From the NCBI RefSeq assembly GCF_002413825.1, contig NZ_DHXT01000197.1:18417-32286 (forward strand): a DNA stretch of 13,870 nucleotides, in the 5' to 3' direction. Source of the DNA: Rhodoferax sp. UBA5149. Lineage in GTDB: Bacteria; Pseudomonadota; Gammaproteobacteria; Burkholderiales; Burkholderiaceae_C. The notes beneath the pieces are model-generated. The model was not told the DNA's origin, made no database searches, and saw only the letters and a program-made list of their open reading frames with translations. Position 1 is the first letter of the stretch. Each line of letters begins with the position of its first letter. Position numbers and translations under genes: made by a program. This document shows positions 1 to 6,590 of this stretch, in pieces.

Positions 1-869
1 ATCACGACCTCCTGGGTTCTGGCTTCACCCGGCTGCGGTGTGAGCGAAACGCGAATGGTGTCGCCAATGCCCTCCTGCAACAAAATGGACAGCGCAGTCG
101 CCGAAGCAACGGCGCCTTTGGTGCCCATCCCAGCTTCGGTCAGCCCCAGATGAAGCGGATAGTCGCAGCGTCTTGCCAGTTCACGGTAGACAGAAACCAG
201 ATCCTGCACACCACTGACTTTGCAAGACAGGATAATTTGGTTGTCATTCATGCCCATTTCCGCGGCACGGCGCGCCGACTCTATGGCGGAAGTAATCAAA
301 GCCTCATACATGACCGGCTTGGCATCCCAAGGCACGGGACGTCGACTGTTTTCATCCATCAAACCGGACAGCAAGTCCTGATCCAGACTGCCCCAGTTCA
401 CACCGATACGAACTGGCTTATTCCATCGCATCGCGGCCTCGATCATCAGTCCAAACTGCTTGTCGCGCTTGTCGCCCTTGCCGACATTGCCAGGGTTGAT
501 CCGGTACTTGGACAAGGCCTCAGCGCACGCCGGGAAATCAGTCAGGAGCCGATGGCCGTTGTAGTGGAAGTCGCCAATCAGTGGGACATCTATTCCCATT
601 CGATCAAGTTGCTCCCGAATGTGCGGCACCGCTTCTGCGGCCTCCGGCGTATTGACGGTGAGGCGCACCATTTCAGAGCCTGCCAGTGCCAACTCCTTCA
701 CCTGAATCGCTGTGCCAATGACATCAACAGTGTCGGTATTGGTCATGGACTGAATACGCACCGGCGCATCGCCACCGACCGTAACCACCCGTCCGCCCCA
801 GACCACGGACGCCTGGCGGGAGCGCCGCGTTTTGGGTGCCGCAGAATCAATCGGTAAAAAAATCCCCAC
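1..869 (-). CDS. ispG: 4-hydroxy-3-methylbut-2-enyl diphosphate synthase IspG (3' part missing)
   Basis: IspG converts methylerythritol cyclodiphosphate to HMBPP in the non-mevalonate isoprenoid pathway, in the cytosol, using a [4Fe-4S] cluster. The first 289 codons are visible and open to the window edge. They hold the N-terminal TIM-barrel: VRIQSMTNTDT at about 37-47, GDFHYNGH at 99-106, RINPGNVGKGDKR at 123-135, VRIGVNWGSL at 153-162 and HLGLTEAG at 240-247. Residues 163-190 carry the longer form of the barrel loop seen in beta/gamma relatives. The C-terminal domain with the cluster cysteines lies outside the window. The start is GTG, its G shared with the rodZ stop (TAGTG), and GAGGTG lies five bases upstream inside the rodZ end, so translation is probably coupled to rodZ. 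Last visible gene of the ndk-rlmN-pilF-rodZ run. Family identity is near certain. Confidence 0.96.
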   Translation of the reverse strand, partial: MGIFLPIDSAAPKTRRSRQASVVWGGRVVTVGGDAPVRIQSMTNTDTVDVIGTAIQVKELALAGSEMVRLTVNTPEAAEAVPHIREQLDRMGIDVPLIGDFHYNGHRLLTDFPACAEALSKYRINPGNVGKGDKRDKQFGLMIEAAMRWNKPVRIGVNWGSLDQDLLSGLMDENSRRPVPWDAKPVMYEALITSAIESARRAAEMGMNDNQIILSCKVSGVQDLVSVYRELARRCDYPLHLGLTEAGMGTKGAVASATALSILLQEGIGDTIRVSLTPQPGEARTQEVV

Positions 870-1804
870 TATTTCACCTCGAAACGAGCGACATTATCTT
901 TTGCGATACGCGTCAGATCAAATGGCTTGCCACGCACTTGAACCTCCGTGGTATCGGCACGCCCAACCACCACGGAAAGTGGCAAGACACCGGACGCGCC
1001 AACGACATCCCCACCGGTCATGGTCTTGCGTAACTGCACGGCGCCACTGGCGTCGACAACCTCAACCCAGGACGCTCCACGCGCTTTGAAGACGACCACA
1101 CCCGTCGTCGCCTCCGACCCAGGCACCACTGCAGGAAACGCAGCCGAAGCGACACCCTGCAATGACGCGGCAGACGCAACAGACGCAGGATTCATCGCCA
1201 AACCCGAAGGCGCCAAGATCGAAGACTGGGGGCGCGCTGTTGCCTCGGCAGAGGCCGGGTTTTCATTTGCCAATGGTGTTTGCGTTGGCGTTGGAAGTGG
1301 AAAAACTACCGCATCGGTATCAGACTTCGCGACACCGGCGATTTTAGTTAGCTGCGTGAAAGGAAAAAAAATAAGTACCACCACACCAAGCAGAAGCACC
1401 AAAACCGCCAGAGCAAATGGCTTGGAGAGTTGATTCCAAAACGAGAAGCCTGATCCATCTCCGGATACGCGAAACGGCGTGTTGATTCCTGACTCATCGG
1501 TTTTCAGACGTGGCGCCGTCGTATGCGGCAATCTCTCCAATATCGGCGCCGGGTCAATTTTCAAAGTGCGACAAACACTGGCGGCCAGCGCCCGGACAAA
1601 AACAGTATCTGGCAACAAGTCAAATCGGTCTGCTTCCAGCGCTTCCAGTTTTTTGACGGGTACCTTCAGAGAAACAGCCAGCGCCGCTATGTGCAAGCCT
1701 TCCGCTTCGCGCGCGTTTCGAAGCATCGCCCCGCCTGATATCTGCGCGATTGAATCCTGGGCAAGCACCAAATTATCGGAAGATGGCAAAACACTCTCAC
1801 TCAT
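869..1804 (-). CDS. rodZ: RodZ-like cytoskeleton/shape protein (HTH, one TM, DUF4115)
   Basis: Bitopic inner-membrane protein of 311 residues with RodZ architecture. RodZ links MreB to the elongation machinery in known bacteria. An Xre-like helix-turn-helix domain spans about 22-90 (GAMLRNAREAEGLHIAALAV onward, then LEADRFDLLPDTVFVRALAA). A single hydrophobic segment at 130-148 (FALAVLVLLLGVVVLIFF) follows. An Ala/Pro/Ser/Thr-rich periplasmic linker covers about 149-233, and a C-terminal beta domain of DUF4115 type covers 234-311 (WVEVVDASG, LPLSVVVGRADTTEVQVRG). The frame stays open 50 codons further upstream, but that part lies over pilF. I chose the ATG whose bases form ATGAGTGA with the pilF stop, because GAGGTG sits six bases before it. 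The pairing with pilF and ispG is typical for Burkholderiales. Confidence 0.93.
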   Translation of the reverse strand: MSESVLPSSDNLVLAQDSIAQISGGAMLRNAREAEGLHIAALAVSLKVPVKKLEALEADRFDLLPDTVFVRALAASVCRTLKIDPAPILERLPHTTAPRLKTDESGINTPFRVSGDGSGFSFWNQLSKPFALAVLVLLLGVVVLIFFPFTQLTKIAGVAKSDTDAVVFPLPTPTQTPLANENPASAEATARPQSSILAPSGLAMNPASVASAASLQGVASAAFPAVVPGSEATTGVVVFKARGASWVEVVDASGAVQLRKTMTGGDVVGASGVLPLSVVVGRADTTEVQVRGKPFDLTRIAKDNVARFEVK

Positions 1805-2633
1805 CGAAGGCACCTCGCTGGTAAGCGCCAGCCTCACGTGACTTCGGAAATCGTTTTTCCAATTGCGCTGCAAGCTGCAGCATGGCTTCGCGATTTTCCA
1901 TCCGTCGTTCAACTTTGACCCCGAGCCAAAGAGATTCCGAATTCGCCAAGTCACTATTATTCAAACGCCGCACGTAAAACAGCGCCCGAACAAAATCGCC
2001 TCGCTGGAACAATAATGTCGCCAGGTTGTACGCCGTAACGGGGTTTCCCGCATCAAACTCGTAAGACTTCAATAGGCTGAGCTCGGCATCTGCTCGCAGT
2101 CCAGCCCTGGCCTGACATAAACCCTGTGTCCTGAACGTCTTGGCGCGCTCCCCATATTGTGGGTTTGAGAGCGCCCGGGAGAAAAGCTGCAAGGACTCCG
2201 GGTATTTCGCCTGCTGACAAAACAACCAACCAAGGTTATGCATGACGTTCGAATCCCGCGGATTGATAGTCAATGCTTTCCTGAAACTCTCTTCCGAAAA
2301 CCGGAAGTCATTGAGGCGCATGTAAATCAGACCGCGCAAGTTGTACGCTTCACCGTAGTTTGGATCCGCCGCAATAGACTGCTTGAGTTCATCCAGGGCG
2401 ATTGTGGTTTGCCCCTGCTCAAAATAGCCAATCGCCAGTTCGAGCCTAATACGAGCGCGCTTGCGCGTCTCCGGCTCGTCAGAATCAGTGACGATTTCGG
2501 CCCCTCTGCCGTTCGGCCCAGAGCTATCCGATTTTGAAGCACAACCGGAAATTCCCGTCAATCCAACAACGAGCAGACAAGCATAGAACAGCCATTGCCT
2601 GACATGCAACCATCCTGCCGCACTCATATTCAT
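1797..2633 (-). CDS. pilF: Type IV pilus biogenesis/stability lipoprotein PilF (PilW), TPR protein
   Basis: Outer-membrane lipoprotein of 278 residues that in Pseudomonas and Neisseria relatives (PilF/PilW) is needed for assembly and localisation of the PilQ secretin. A hydrophobic signal at about 13-30 ends in a lipobox-like ISGC with the acylated Cys at 31. About five TPR-like repeats cover 62-230, for example ALDELKQSIAADPNYGEAYNLRG (79-101), SFRKALTINPRDSNVMHNLG (116-135) and AYNLATLLFQRGDFVRALFY (201-220). The first ATG is three bases after the rlmN stop; a second ATG two codons later cannot be excluded. The stop overlaps rodZ by eight bases. No other pilus gene is visible, which is normal because this locus is usually separate from the pilM-Q cluster. 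Confidence 0.93.
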   Translation of the reverse strand: MNMSAAGWLHVRQWLFYACLLVVGLTGISGCASKSDSSGPNGRGAEIVTDSDEPETRKRARIRLELAIGYFEQGQTTIALDELKQSIAADPNYGEAYNLRGLIYMRLNDFRFSEESFRKALTINPRDSNVMHNLGWLFCQQAKYPESLQLFSRALSNPQYGERAKTFRTQGLCQARAGLRADAELSLLKSYEFDAGNPVTAYNLATLLFQRGDFVRALFYVRRLNNSDLANSESLWLGVKVERRMENREAMLQLAAQLEKRFPKSREAGAYQRGAFDE

Positions 2634-2636
2634 GCT

Positions 2637-3785
2637 TCAAGTTCCATTGGTTTCTTTGTTAAACGTCGAAATTGGTTTCAACATGAACGTACGTTGCCGC
2701 GCGATTCGCTCGCTGACACCGGTACGGTCTTTGACATCCCCTGCCAGTTGACCGCACGCAGCGTCAATATCATCACCGCGCGTCTTGCGTATGGTCGTGA
2801 CAATACCAGCATCACTCAGAATCTTGGCGAAAGCCTGGATTCTTTCTGACGGCGATCGGAGCAAACCAGATTCAGGAAACGGGTTAAAAGGAATCAGATT
2901 GAACTTGCACCAGACCCCTCCGCTTGAATGCTGGCGGACCAACCGCACCAACTGATGAGCATGCTCTGGCTGATCGTTAACGCCATCGAGCATGCAATAT
3001 TCAAAAGTGATGAAATCACGCGGCGCGTGCGCCAGATACCGATTGCAGGCATCCAGCAATTCGGCAATTGGGTATTTTCGATTCAGCGGCACAAGGTTGT
3101 CTCGCAAGACGTCGTTCGATGCATGCAGGGACACAGCCAATGCGACCGGGCAATCCTGGGCCAGACGATCCATCATCGGTACGACACCGGATGTGGAAAC
3201 CGTCACCCGCCGCCGCGACAAACCATAGCCATGATCGTCCAGCATGACGCGCAATGCCGGCACCAATTCGGAATAGTTCTGCAAGGGCTCGCCCATGCCC
3301 ATCATCACGACATTCGAGATGACACGATCATCCCGATGCAAATACTTTCTCAGGAAGTGCTCTGCAAACCAGAGTTGGGCGACGATTTCACCCGTTTTCA
3401 GGTTTCGACTAAACCCCTGATGTCCCGTGGAACAAAACCGGCACCCTACTGCGCAACCCGCTTGCGACGATATGCACAGTGTTCCACGATCTTCCTCGGG
3501 AATAAATACAGCCTCAACCGCATCACCACCACCAACATCAAACAACCATTTGATCGTGCCGTCTGACGAAATGTGTTCCGATATCACATCCAGCGCTTTC
3601 ACATGCGCGCAAACTCTGAGCTTCTCGCGCAGGGACTTTGCGAGATCACTCATATCATCAAAACTGGAGGCGCCTTTCTGATGAATCCATCGAAACAGCT
3701 GGACGGCGCGGAAGCGCTTTTCACCCAGCCGCTCACAAAAAACAGCCAAACCCTCGAGGTCGTAATCGAGCAGATTGGCCGTCAT
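2637..3785 (-). CDS. rlmN: Dual-specificity 23S rRNA/tRNA adenine C2-methyltransferase RlmN
   Basis: Radical-SAM enzyme that methylates C2 of A2503 in 23S rRNA and A37 in a subset of tRNAs. The 382 residues match the usual family length. The cluster-binding CxxxCxxC is C111-AVG-C115-RF-C118. C104 lies seven residues earlier, as in the E. coli enzyme, and the methyl-carrying C-terminal cysteine is C344 in DIDAACGQLAGDV. GMGEPL at 163-168 and the SLHASND segment at 219-225 are further hallmarks. All residues known to be needed for catalysis are present. The ATG lies eight bases after the ndk stop and lacks a clear Shine-Dalgarno sequence, so re-initiation from ndk is likely. Confidence 0.97.
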   Translation of the reverse strand: MTANLLDYDLEGLAVFCERLGEKRFRAVQLFRWIHQKGASSFDDMSDLAKSLREKLRVCAHVKALDVISEHISSDGTIKWLFDVGGGDAVEAVFIPEEDRGTLCISSQAGCAVGCRFCSTGHQGFSRNLKTGEIVAQLWFAEHFLRKYLHRDDRVISNVVMMGMGEPLQNYSELVPALRVMLDDHGYGLSRRRVTVSTSGVVPMMDRLAQDCPVALAVSLHASNDVLRDNLVPLNRKYPIAELLDACNRYLAHAPRDFITFEYCMLDGVNDQPEHAHQLVRLVRQHSSGGVWCKFNLIPFNPFPESGLLRSPSERIQAFAKILSDAGIVTTIRKTRGDDIDAACGQLAGDVKDRTGVSERIARQRTFMLKPISTFNKETNGT

Positions 3786-3793
3786 CGGATGGA

Positions 3794-4219
3794 TTATCGG
3801 GAGTACACGTTCATGCCGGGGAAGAAGAAGCTCACTTCCACGGCAGCAGCGTCAACAGCGTCGGAACCATGCACCGCGTTCGCATCAATGCTGTCGGCAA
3901 AGTCCGCACGAATGGTGCCGGGTGCTGCTTTTTTCGGATCGGTCGCGCCCATCAGGTCACGATTTTTCAAAACAGCGTTCTCACCTTCGAGTGCCTGAAT
4001 CATGACGGGGCCGGAAATCATGAAGTCCACCAGATCCTTGAAAAAAGGACGCTCTTTGTGGACTGCGTAAAAAGCTTCCGCCTCACCGCGCGACAAACGA
4101 ACCATCTTGGAAGCAACCACTTTCAGACCTGCGGCCTCGAAACGTGCGTAAATTTGGCCAATAACGTTTTTGGCAACCGCATCGGGCTTGATGATGGAAA
4201 GAGTACGTTCGATTGTCAT
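3794..4219 (-). CDS. ndk: Nucleoside diphosphate kinase
   Basis: Cytosolic enzyme that transfers the gamma phosphate of ATP to other nucleoside diphosphates through a phospho-histidine. The 141 residues are the normal length. The N-terminal ERTLSIIKPDAV contains the nucleotide-contacting K11, and the active-site histidine is H117 in NAVHGSD. ERPFFKDLVDFMISGPV (56-72) is typical of the family. The start ATG is preceded by AGGA at about seven to eight bases. It is the first gene of the five-gene run that continues to ispG. A 142-base gap to the rluB stop upstream suggests it has its own promoter. Confidence 0.98.
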   Translation of the reverse strand: MTIERTLSIIKPDAVAKNVIGQIYARFEAAGLKVVASKMVRLSRGEAEAFYAVHKERPFFKDLVDFMISGPVMIQALEGENAVLKNRDLMGATDPKKAAPGTIRADFADSIDANAVHGSDAVDAAAVEVSFFFPGMNVYSR

Positions 4220-4223
4220 GAAT

Positions 4224-4300
4224 TATTCCTGAGCTTGAGATAGTGACTTTTGCCCGCTGAGCAAAGCCTTGAATTTTAACCTCTACACCACAGCAATTGG
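4224..4300 (-). promoter_or_regulatory. Possible ndk promoter and ribosome binding site
   Basis: In the minus-strand reading of the rluB-ndk gap, TAAAAT (4278 down to 4273) matches five of six bases of the sigma-70 -10 box. GTGCCA, 19 bases further upstream, matches four of six of the -35 box, a longer spacing than the ideal. This would put the transcript start near 4266 and give a leader of roughly 46 bases that ends in AGGA before the ndk ATG. The rest of the 4220-4361 gap shows no gene and no hairpin followed by a T-run, so read-through from rluB is possible. Confidence 0.35.
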
Positions 4301-4361
4301 CACTTGTCTGAAAAAATCTGCATCACGCGACTCTCTGCGGGCATCAATGGGCACCGGCGCC

Positions 4362-5762
4362 TTAGCGACCTCGTCCACCTCGCCGTTGCCCACCTCCCGA
4401 GCCGCCGCTGCCACGCTTTTGACCCTGATCCTGTCGCTGGCGGGTAAAGCTATCTGCACCAATGTAGCCAAAAGCCGTCTTCATCGGGTCCGGCTGCCCT
4501 GCCCCACCTTGCCGATCTCCCGGTTCCGTACGATTATTCCGACCTTGCCCAGAGCCCGACGAAAAACCTTGACCCGCATCTCTGGCGCCGCCAGTTGATG
4601 CATTGCGTTGCCCATTTCCAGAGCTGCGCGGTCCATTGCCACGTCCGCCTCGACCCCGATTTCGCGGCCCAAGCGCCTGGCCGGAGCCGTCGCGCGTTGG
4701 CGCATCCGATCCACCAGGACCGGCTTCATCCCCATTCGCCCGGGAACCTCGCGTACCGGCGGCTTGCATCAATGACTTGATGTCGCCCTCATCGAGTTCC
4801 ATCCATGCGCCGCGCTTGAGACCACGCGGCAGCACCATGGCACCATAACGAATTCGGATCAACCGGCTCACCGCATGCCCTACAGCCTCAAACATACGTC
4901 GGACCTCGCGGTTTCGACCCTCGGATATCGTGACCCGGTACCAGCAATTTGAACCTTCGCCCCCACCCTCTTCAATCGAACCAAATTGGGCCATGCCGTC
5001 GTCCAGCTTGACACCCTCAAGCAGTCTTTGCTTCTCTTCTTTATTCAGGGCCCCCAGCACACGCACGGCATATTCCCGCTCCAAGCCGAATCGGGGGTGC
5101 ATTAGATTATTTGCCAATTCCCCCGAACTGGTAAATAGCAGCAAGCCTTCGGTATTGAGATCCAGTCGCCCAACCGATTGCCATTTGCCTTGAAACAGCT
5201 TGGGTAGCCTGCGAAATACGGTTGGCCGATTCTGCGGATCGTCGTGTGTCACAACCTCGCCAACGGGCTTGTGATAAGCGATGACCCGTGCCGGCGGCGT
5301 TTCAATTCGGAACCTGATCGGCTTTCCATTGACCTTGACATGATCACCAAACTGGATCCGTTGACCGATATGCGCCGGTTCATTGTTGACCGTGATTCGG
5401 CCTTCCATGATCAACTGCTCCATCTCCAGTCGCGATCCCATACCCGCCTGCGCGAGGACTTTGTGCAACTTGGGGGTTTCAGCCAGTGGCGCCAGTACCC
5501 GCTTGGAAGGGACCAGATCCACGCTTTCTTCATCAGCGTCGAATTGCCCGGATACCACGTCATCAAAACGATTTCCAGTGACCCCGAGCTCTGACTTCTT
5601 TGTATTTTTAGTCGGGAGGCGTGGCGCCAGTTCCGATTTTGAATCTTCCCCGGCACCCGATTCCACAACAGCCACACTTTGTCCAGCCACGACCTGCTGA
5701 TCCGGATGTTGCAAAGAATCTGCTTTCGTGTGAGCCGACGTATCGGCGCTGTTTACGGTCAT
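4362..5762 (-). CDS. rluB: 23S rRNA pseudouridine synthase RluB with long RG-rich tail
   Basis: Pseudouridine synthase of the RsuA/RluB/RluE group; E. coli RluB makes pseudouridine 2605 of 23S rRNA. The 466 residues fall in three parts. An acidic, probably disordered N-terminus covers 1-95. An S4 RNA-binding domain covers about 97-155 (KLHKVLAQAGMGSR). The catalytic domain covers about 158-335, with VGRLDLNTEGLLLF and catalytic D201, NREVRRMFEAVGH (284-296) and LIRIRYGAM (301-309). Residues 337-466 are an unusually long Gly/Arg/Asn/Ser-rich tail with many RG dipeptides, broken only by a more ordered stretch at 425-442 (DPMKTAFGYIGADSFTRQ). E. coli RluB is about 290 residues, so the extensions add about 170. 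The ATG overlaps the scpB stop (ATGA), implying coupled translation. RluE or RsuA are less likely given the scpB linkage. Confidence 0.93.
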   Translation of the reverse strand: MTVNSADTSAHTKADSLQHPDQQVVAGQSVAVVESGAGEDSKSELAPRLPTKNTKKSELGVTGNRFDDVVSGQFDADEESVDLVPSKRVLAPLAETPKLHKVLAQAGMGSRLEMEQLIMEGRITVNNEPAHIGQRIQFGDHVKVNGKPIRFRIETPPARVIAYHKPVGEVVTHDDPQNRPTVFRRLPKLFQGKWQSVGRLDLNTEGLLLFTSSGELANNLMHPRFGLEREYAVRVLGALNKEEKQRLLEGVKLDDGMAQFGSIEEGGGEGSNCWYRVTISEGRNREVRRMFEAVGHAVSRLIRIRYGAMVLPRGLKRGAWMELDEGDIKSLMQAAGTRGSRANGDEAGPGGSDAPTRDGSGQALGPRNRGRGGRGNGPRSSGNGQRNASTGGARDAGQGFSSGSGQGRNNRTEPGDRQGGAGQPDPMKTAFGYIGADSFTRQRQDQGQKRGSGGSGGGQRRGGRGR

Positions 5763-6451
5763 GGTTGAGTCCCAGTCATGAAAAATAATTCGCCATCAGA
5801 ACTGATGTCGCCCGTTGTGACTTGTTCCGCCACAACACTGCGGTCAATCGAGGTCGCGTCAAGCGCGGGTGGAATATCCAGCTCAGCTTGAGTGGCAGAT
5901 TCAATCGTGTTGAGCGCCTCAATGACATTGGCCTGCTGCGCTGGTGTATCAAGCAAGGGCAACTGATCAAGGGACTCAAGCCCGAGATCGTCCAAAAAAT
6001 GTTTGGTTGTACCAAAAAGTGCTGGCCGACCGATGACTTCCCTGTGGCCAATTGCCTCAATCCAGCCTCTGTCTTCCAGTTGTTTGAGGAGCAAAGAATT
6101 GACTGTCACACCCCGTATGTTCTCGATATCACCGCGCGTAACCGGTTGTCGGTAGGCAATGATGGCCAGCGTCTCCAGAGTTGCACGGGTGTACCGCGGA
6201 GGTTTTTCCGGGTGCAGGCGATCGAGATACTCCCTCATTTCAGGTCGACTTTGGAAACGCCATCCGGTGGCCACGCTGACCAGTTCTACGCCACGTTGCA
6301 TCCAGTCCTGCTGGAGCTCCTGCAGCAACGCTTTAAGCGTGTCCAAGCCCAACCCCTCGTCAAACAGGACACGCATATCGCGTACCTGCAAGGGTTGCTG
6401 CGAGCAAATCAAGGCAGTTTCTAGGATGCGTTTGGCATCCGCCGTATTCAT
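5759..6451 (-). CDS. scpB: Segregation and condensation protein ScpB
   Basis: ScpB is the winged-helix (kite) subunit that, with ScpA, forms the SMC condensin complex acting in chromosome segregation. This 230-residue protein has the family signature TLETLAIIAYRQPVTRGDIENIRGV (91-115) and GRPALFGTTKHFLDDLGL (141-158). Two winged-helix domains cover about 1-80 and 85-165, and a Pro/Leu-rich tail of about 65 residues follows. The ATG is the only usable start: the frame has a stop about ten codons upstream and no start codon between. Its ATGA is shared with the stop of a 34-codon ORF upstream. scpA is not in the window; scpB-rluB linkage is common while scpA sits elsewhere in Burkholderiales. 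Confidence 0.95.
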   Translation of the reverse strand: MNTADAKRILETALICSQQPLQVRDMRVLFDEGLGLDTLKALLQELQQDWMQRGVELVSVATGWRFQSRPEMREYLDRLHPEKPPRYTRATLETLAIIAYRQPVTRGDIENIRGVTVNSLLLKQLEDRGWIEAIGHREVIGRPALFGTTKHFLDDLGLESLDQLPLLDTPAQQANVIEALNTIESATQAELDIPPALDATSIDRSVVAEQVTTGDISSDGELFFMTGTQP

Positions 6452-6552
6452 GGTCTTGCGATTCCGGGAAGGGCACCATCAAGGTGAAAATCAGTACGAT
6501 TCATTGGGGCGCATATTGGGGCGCAACTGGCAGATTGATAAACCTGCAGCAT
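6448..6552 (-). CDS. Short ORF (34 aa) translationally linked to scpB, doubtful gene
   Basis: In the rluD-scpB gap an ATG opens a 34-codon frame whose TGA overlaps the scpB ATG as ATGA. The product would read MLQVYQSASCAPICAPMNRT... and end DGALPGIARP. It contains a four-residue duplication (CAPI/CAPM) that comes from an 11-base DNA repeat of period 12. A second in-frame ATG at codon 17 gives an 18-residue version. No good Shine-Dalgarno sequence precedes either. I do not recognise the peptide. It could be a leader whose translation feeds ribosomes to scpB, which itself has only a weak site, or chance. Confidence 0.3.
   Translation of the reverse strand: MLQVYQSASCAPICAPMNRTDFHLDGALPGIARP
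6503..6525. repeat. Tandem 11-base repeat, period 12, upstream of scpB
   Basis: ATTGGGGCGCA occurs at 6503-6513 and again at 6515-6525 with one base between, so the copies lie on nearly the same face of the helix. It lies about 52-75 bases before the scpB start. It may be a two-site operator or a simple local duplication. Confidence 0.6.
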
Positions 6553-6553
6553 G

Positions 6554-6590
6554 TACCCCGACTGCCTGCCGGGGCGTGGTTTTTACGCCA
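6554..6590. other. Overlapping small inverted repeats after rluD
   Basis: On the minus strand, directly downstream of the rluD stop, GGCGT-AAAAACC-ACGCC and CCCCG-GCAGGCAGT-CGGGG form two 5-bp stems that share bases and so exclude each other. Neither is followed by a T-run in the minus direction. This is not a normal intrinsic terminator; it could be a weak pause structure. The 6452-6590 gap otherwise holds only the short ORF and tandem repeat listed separately. Confidence 0.25.

Noticed and set aside
948..1433. Plus-strand open frame of 161 codons over rodZ
   Set aside because: Thr/Ala/Ser-rich translation is the complement of the low-complexity rodZ linker; no ribosome site or family features.
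1805..1954. Upstream extension of rodZ by 50 codons
   Set aside because: It would lie wholly within pilF, lacks RodZ similarity, and the ATG at 1804 has a good GAGGTG site.
4300..4361. Possible terminator after rluB (GGCGCCGGTGCC and a nearby run of six T)
   Set aside because: The GC-rich stretch folds poorly and the T-run is about 40 bases away, not adjacent to a stem.
6554..6590. Plus-strand terminator reading of the CCCCG/CGGGG hairpin followed by TTTTT
   Set aside because: No plus-strand gene ends here, and the T-run is separated from the stem by several bases.
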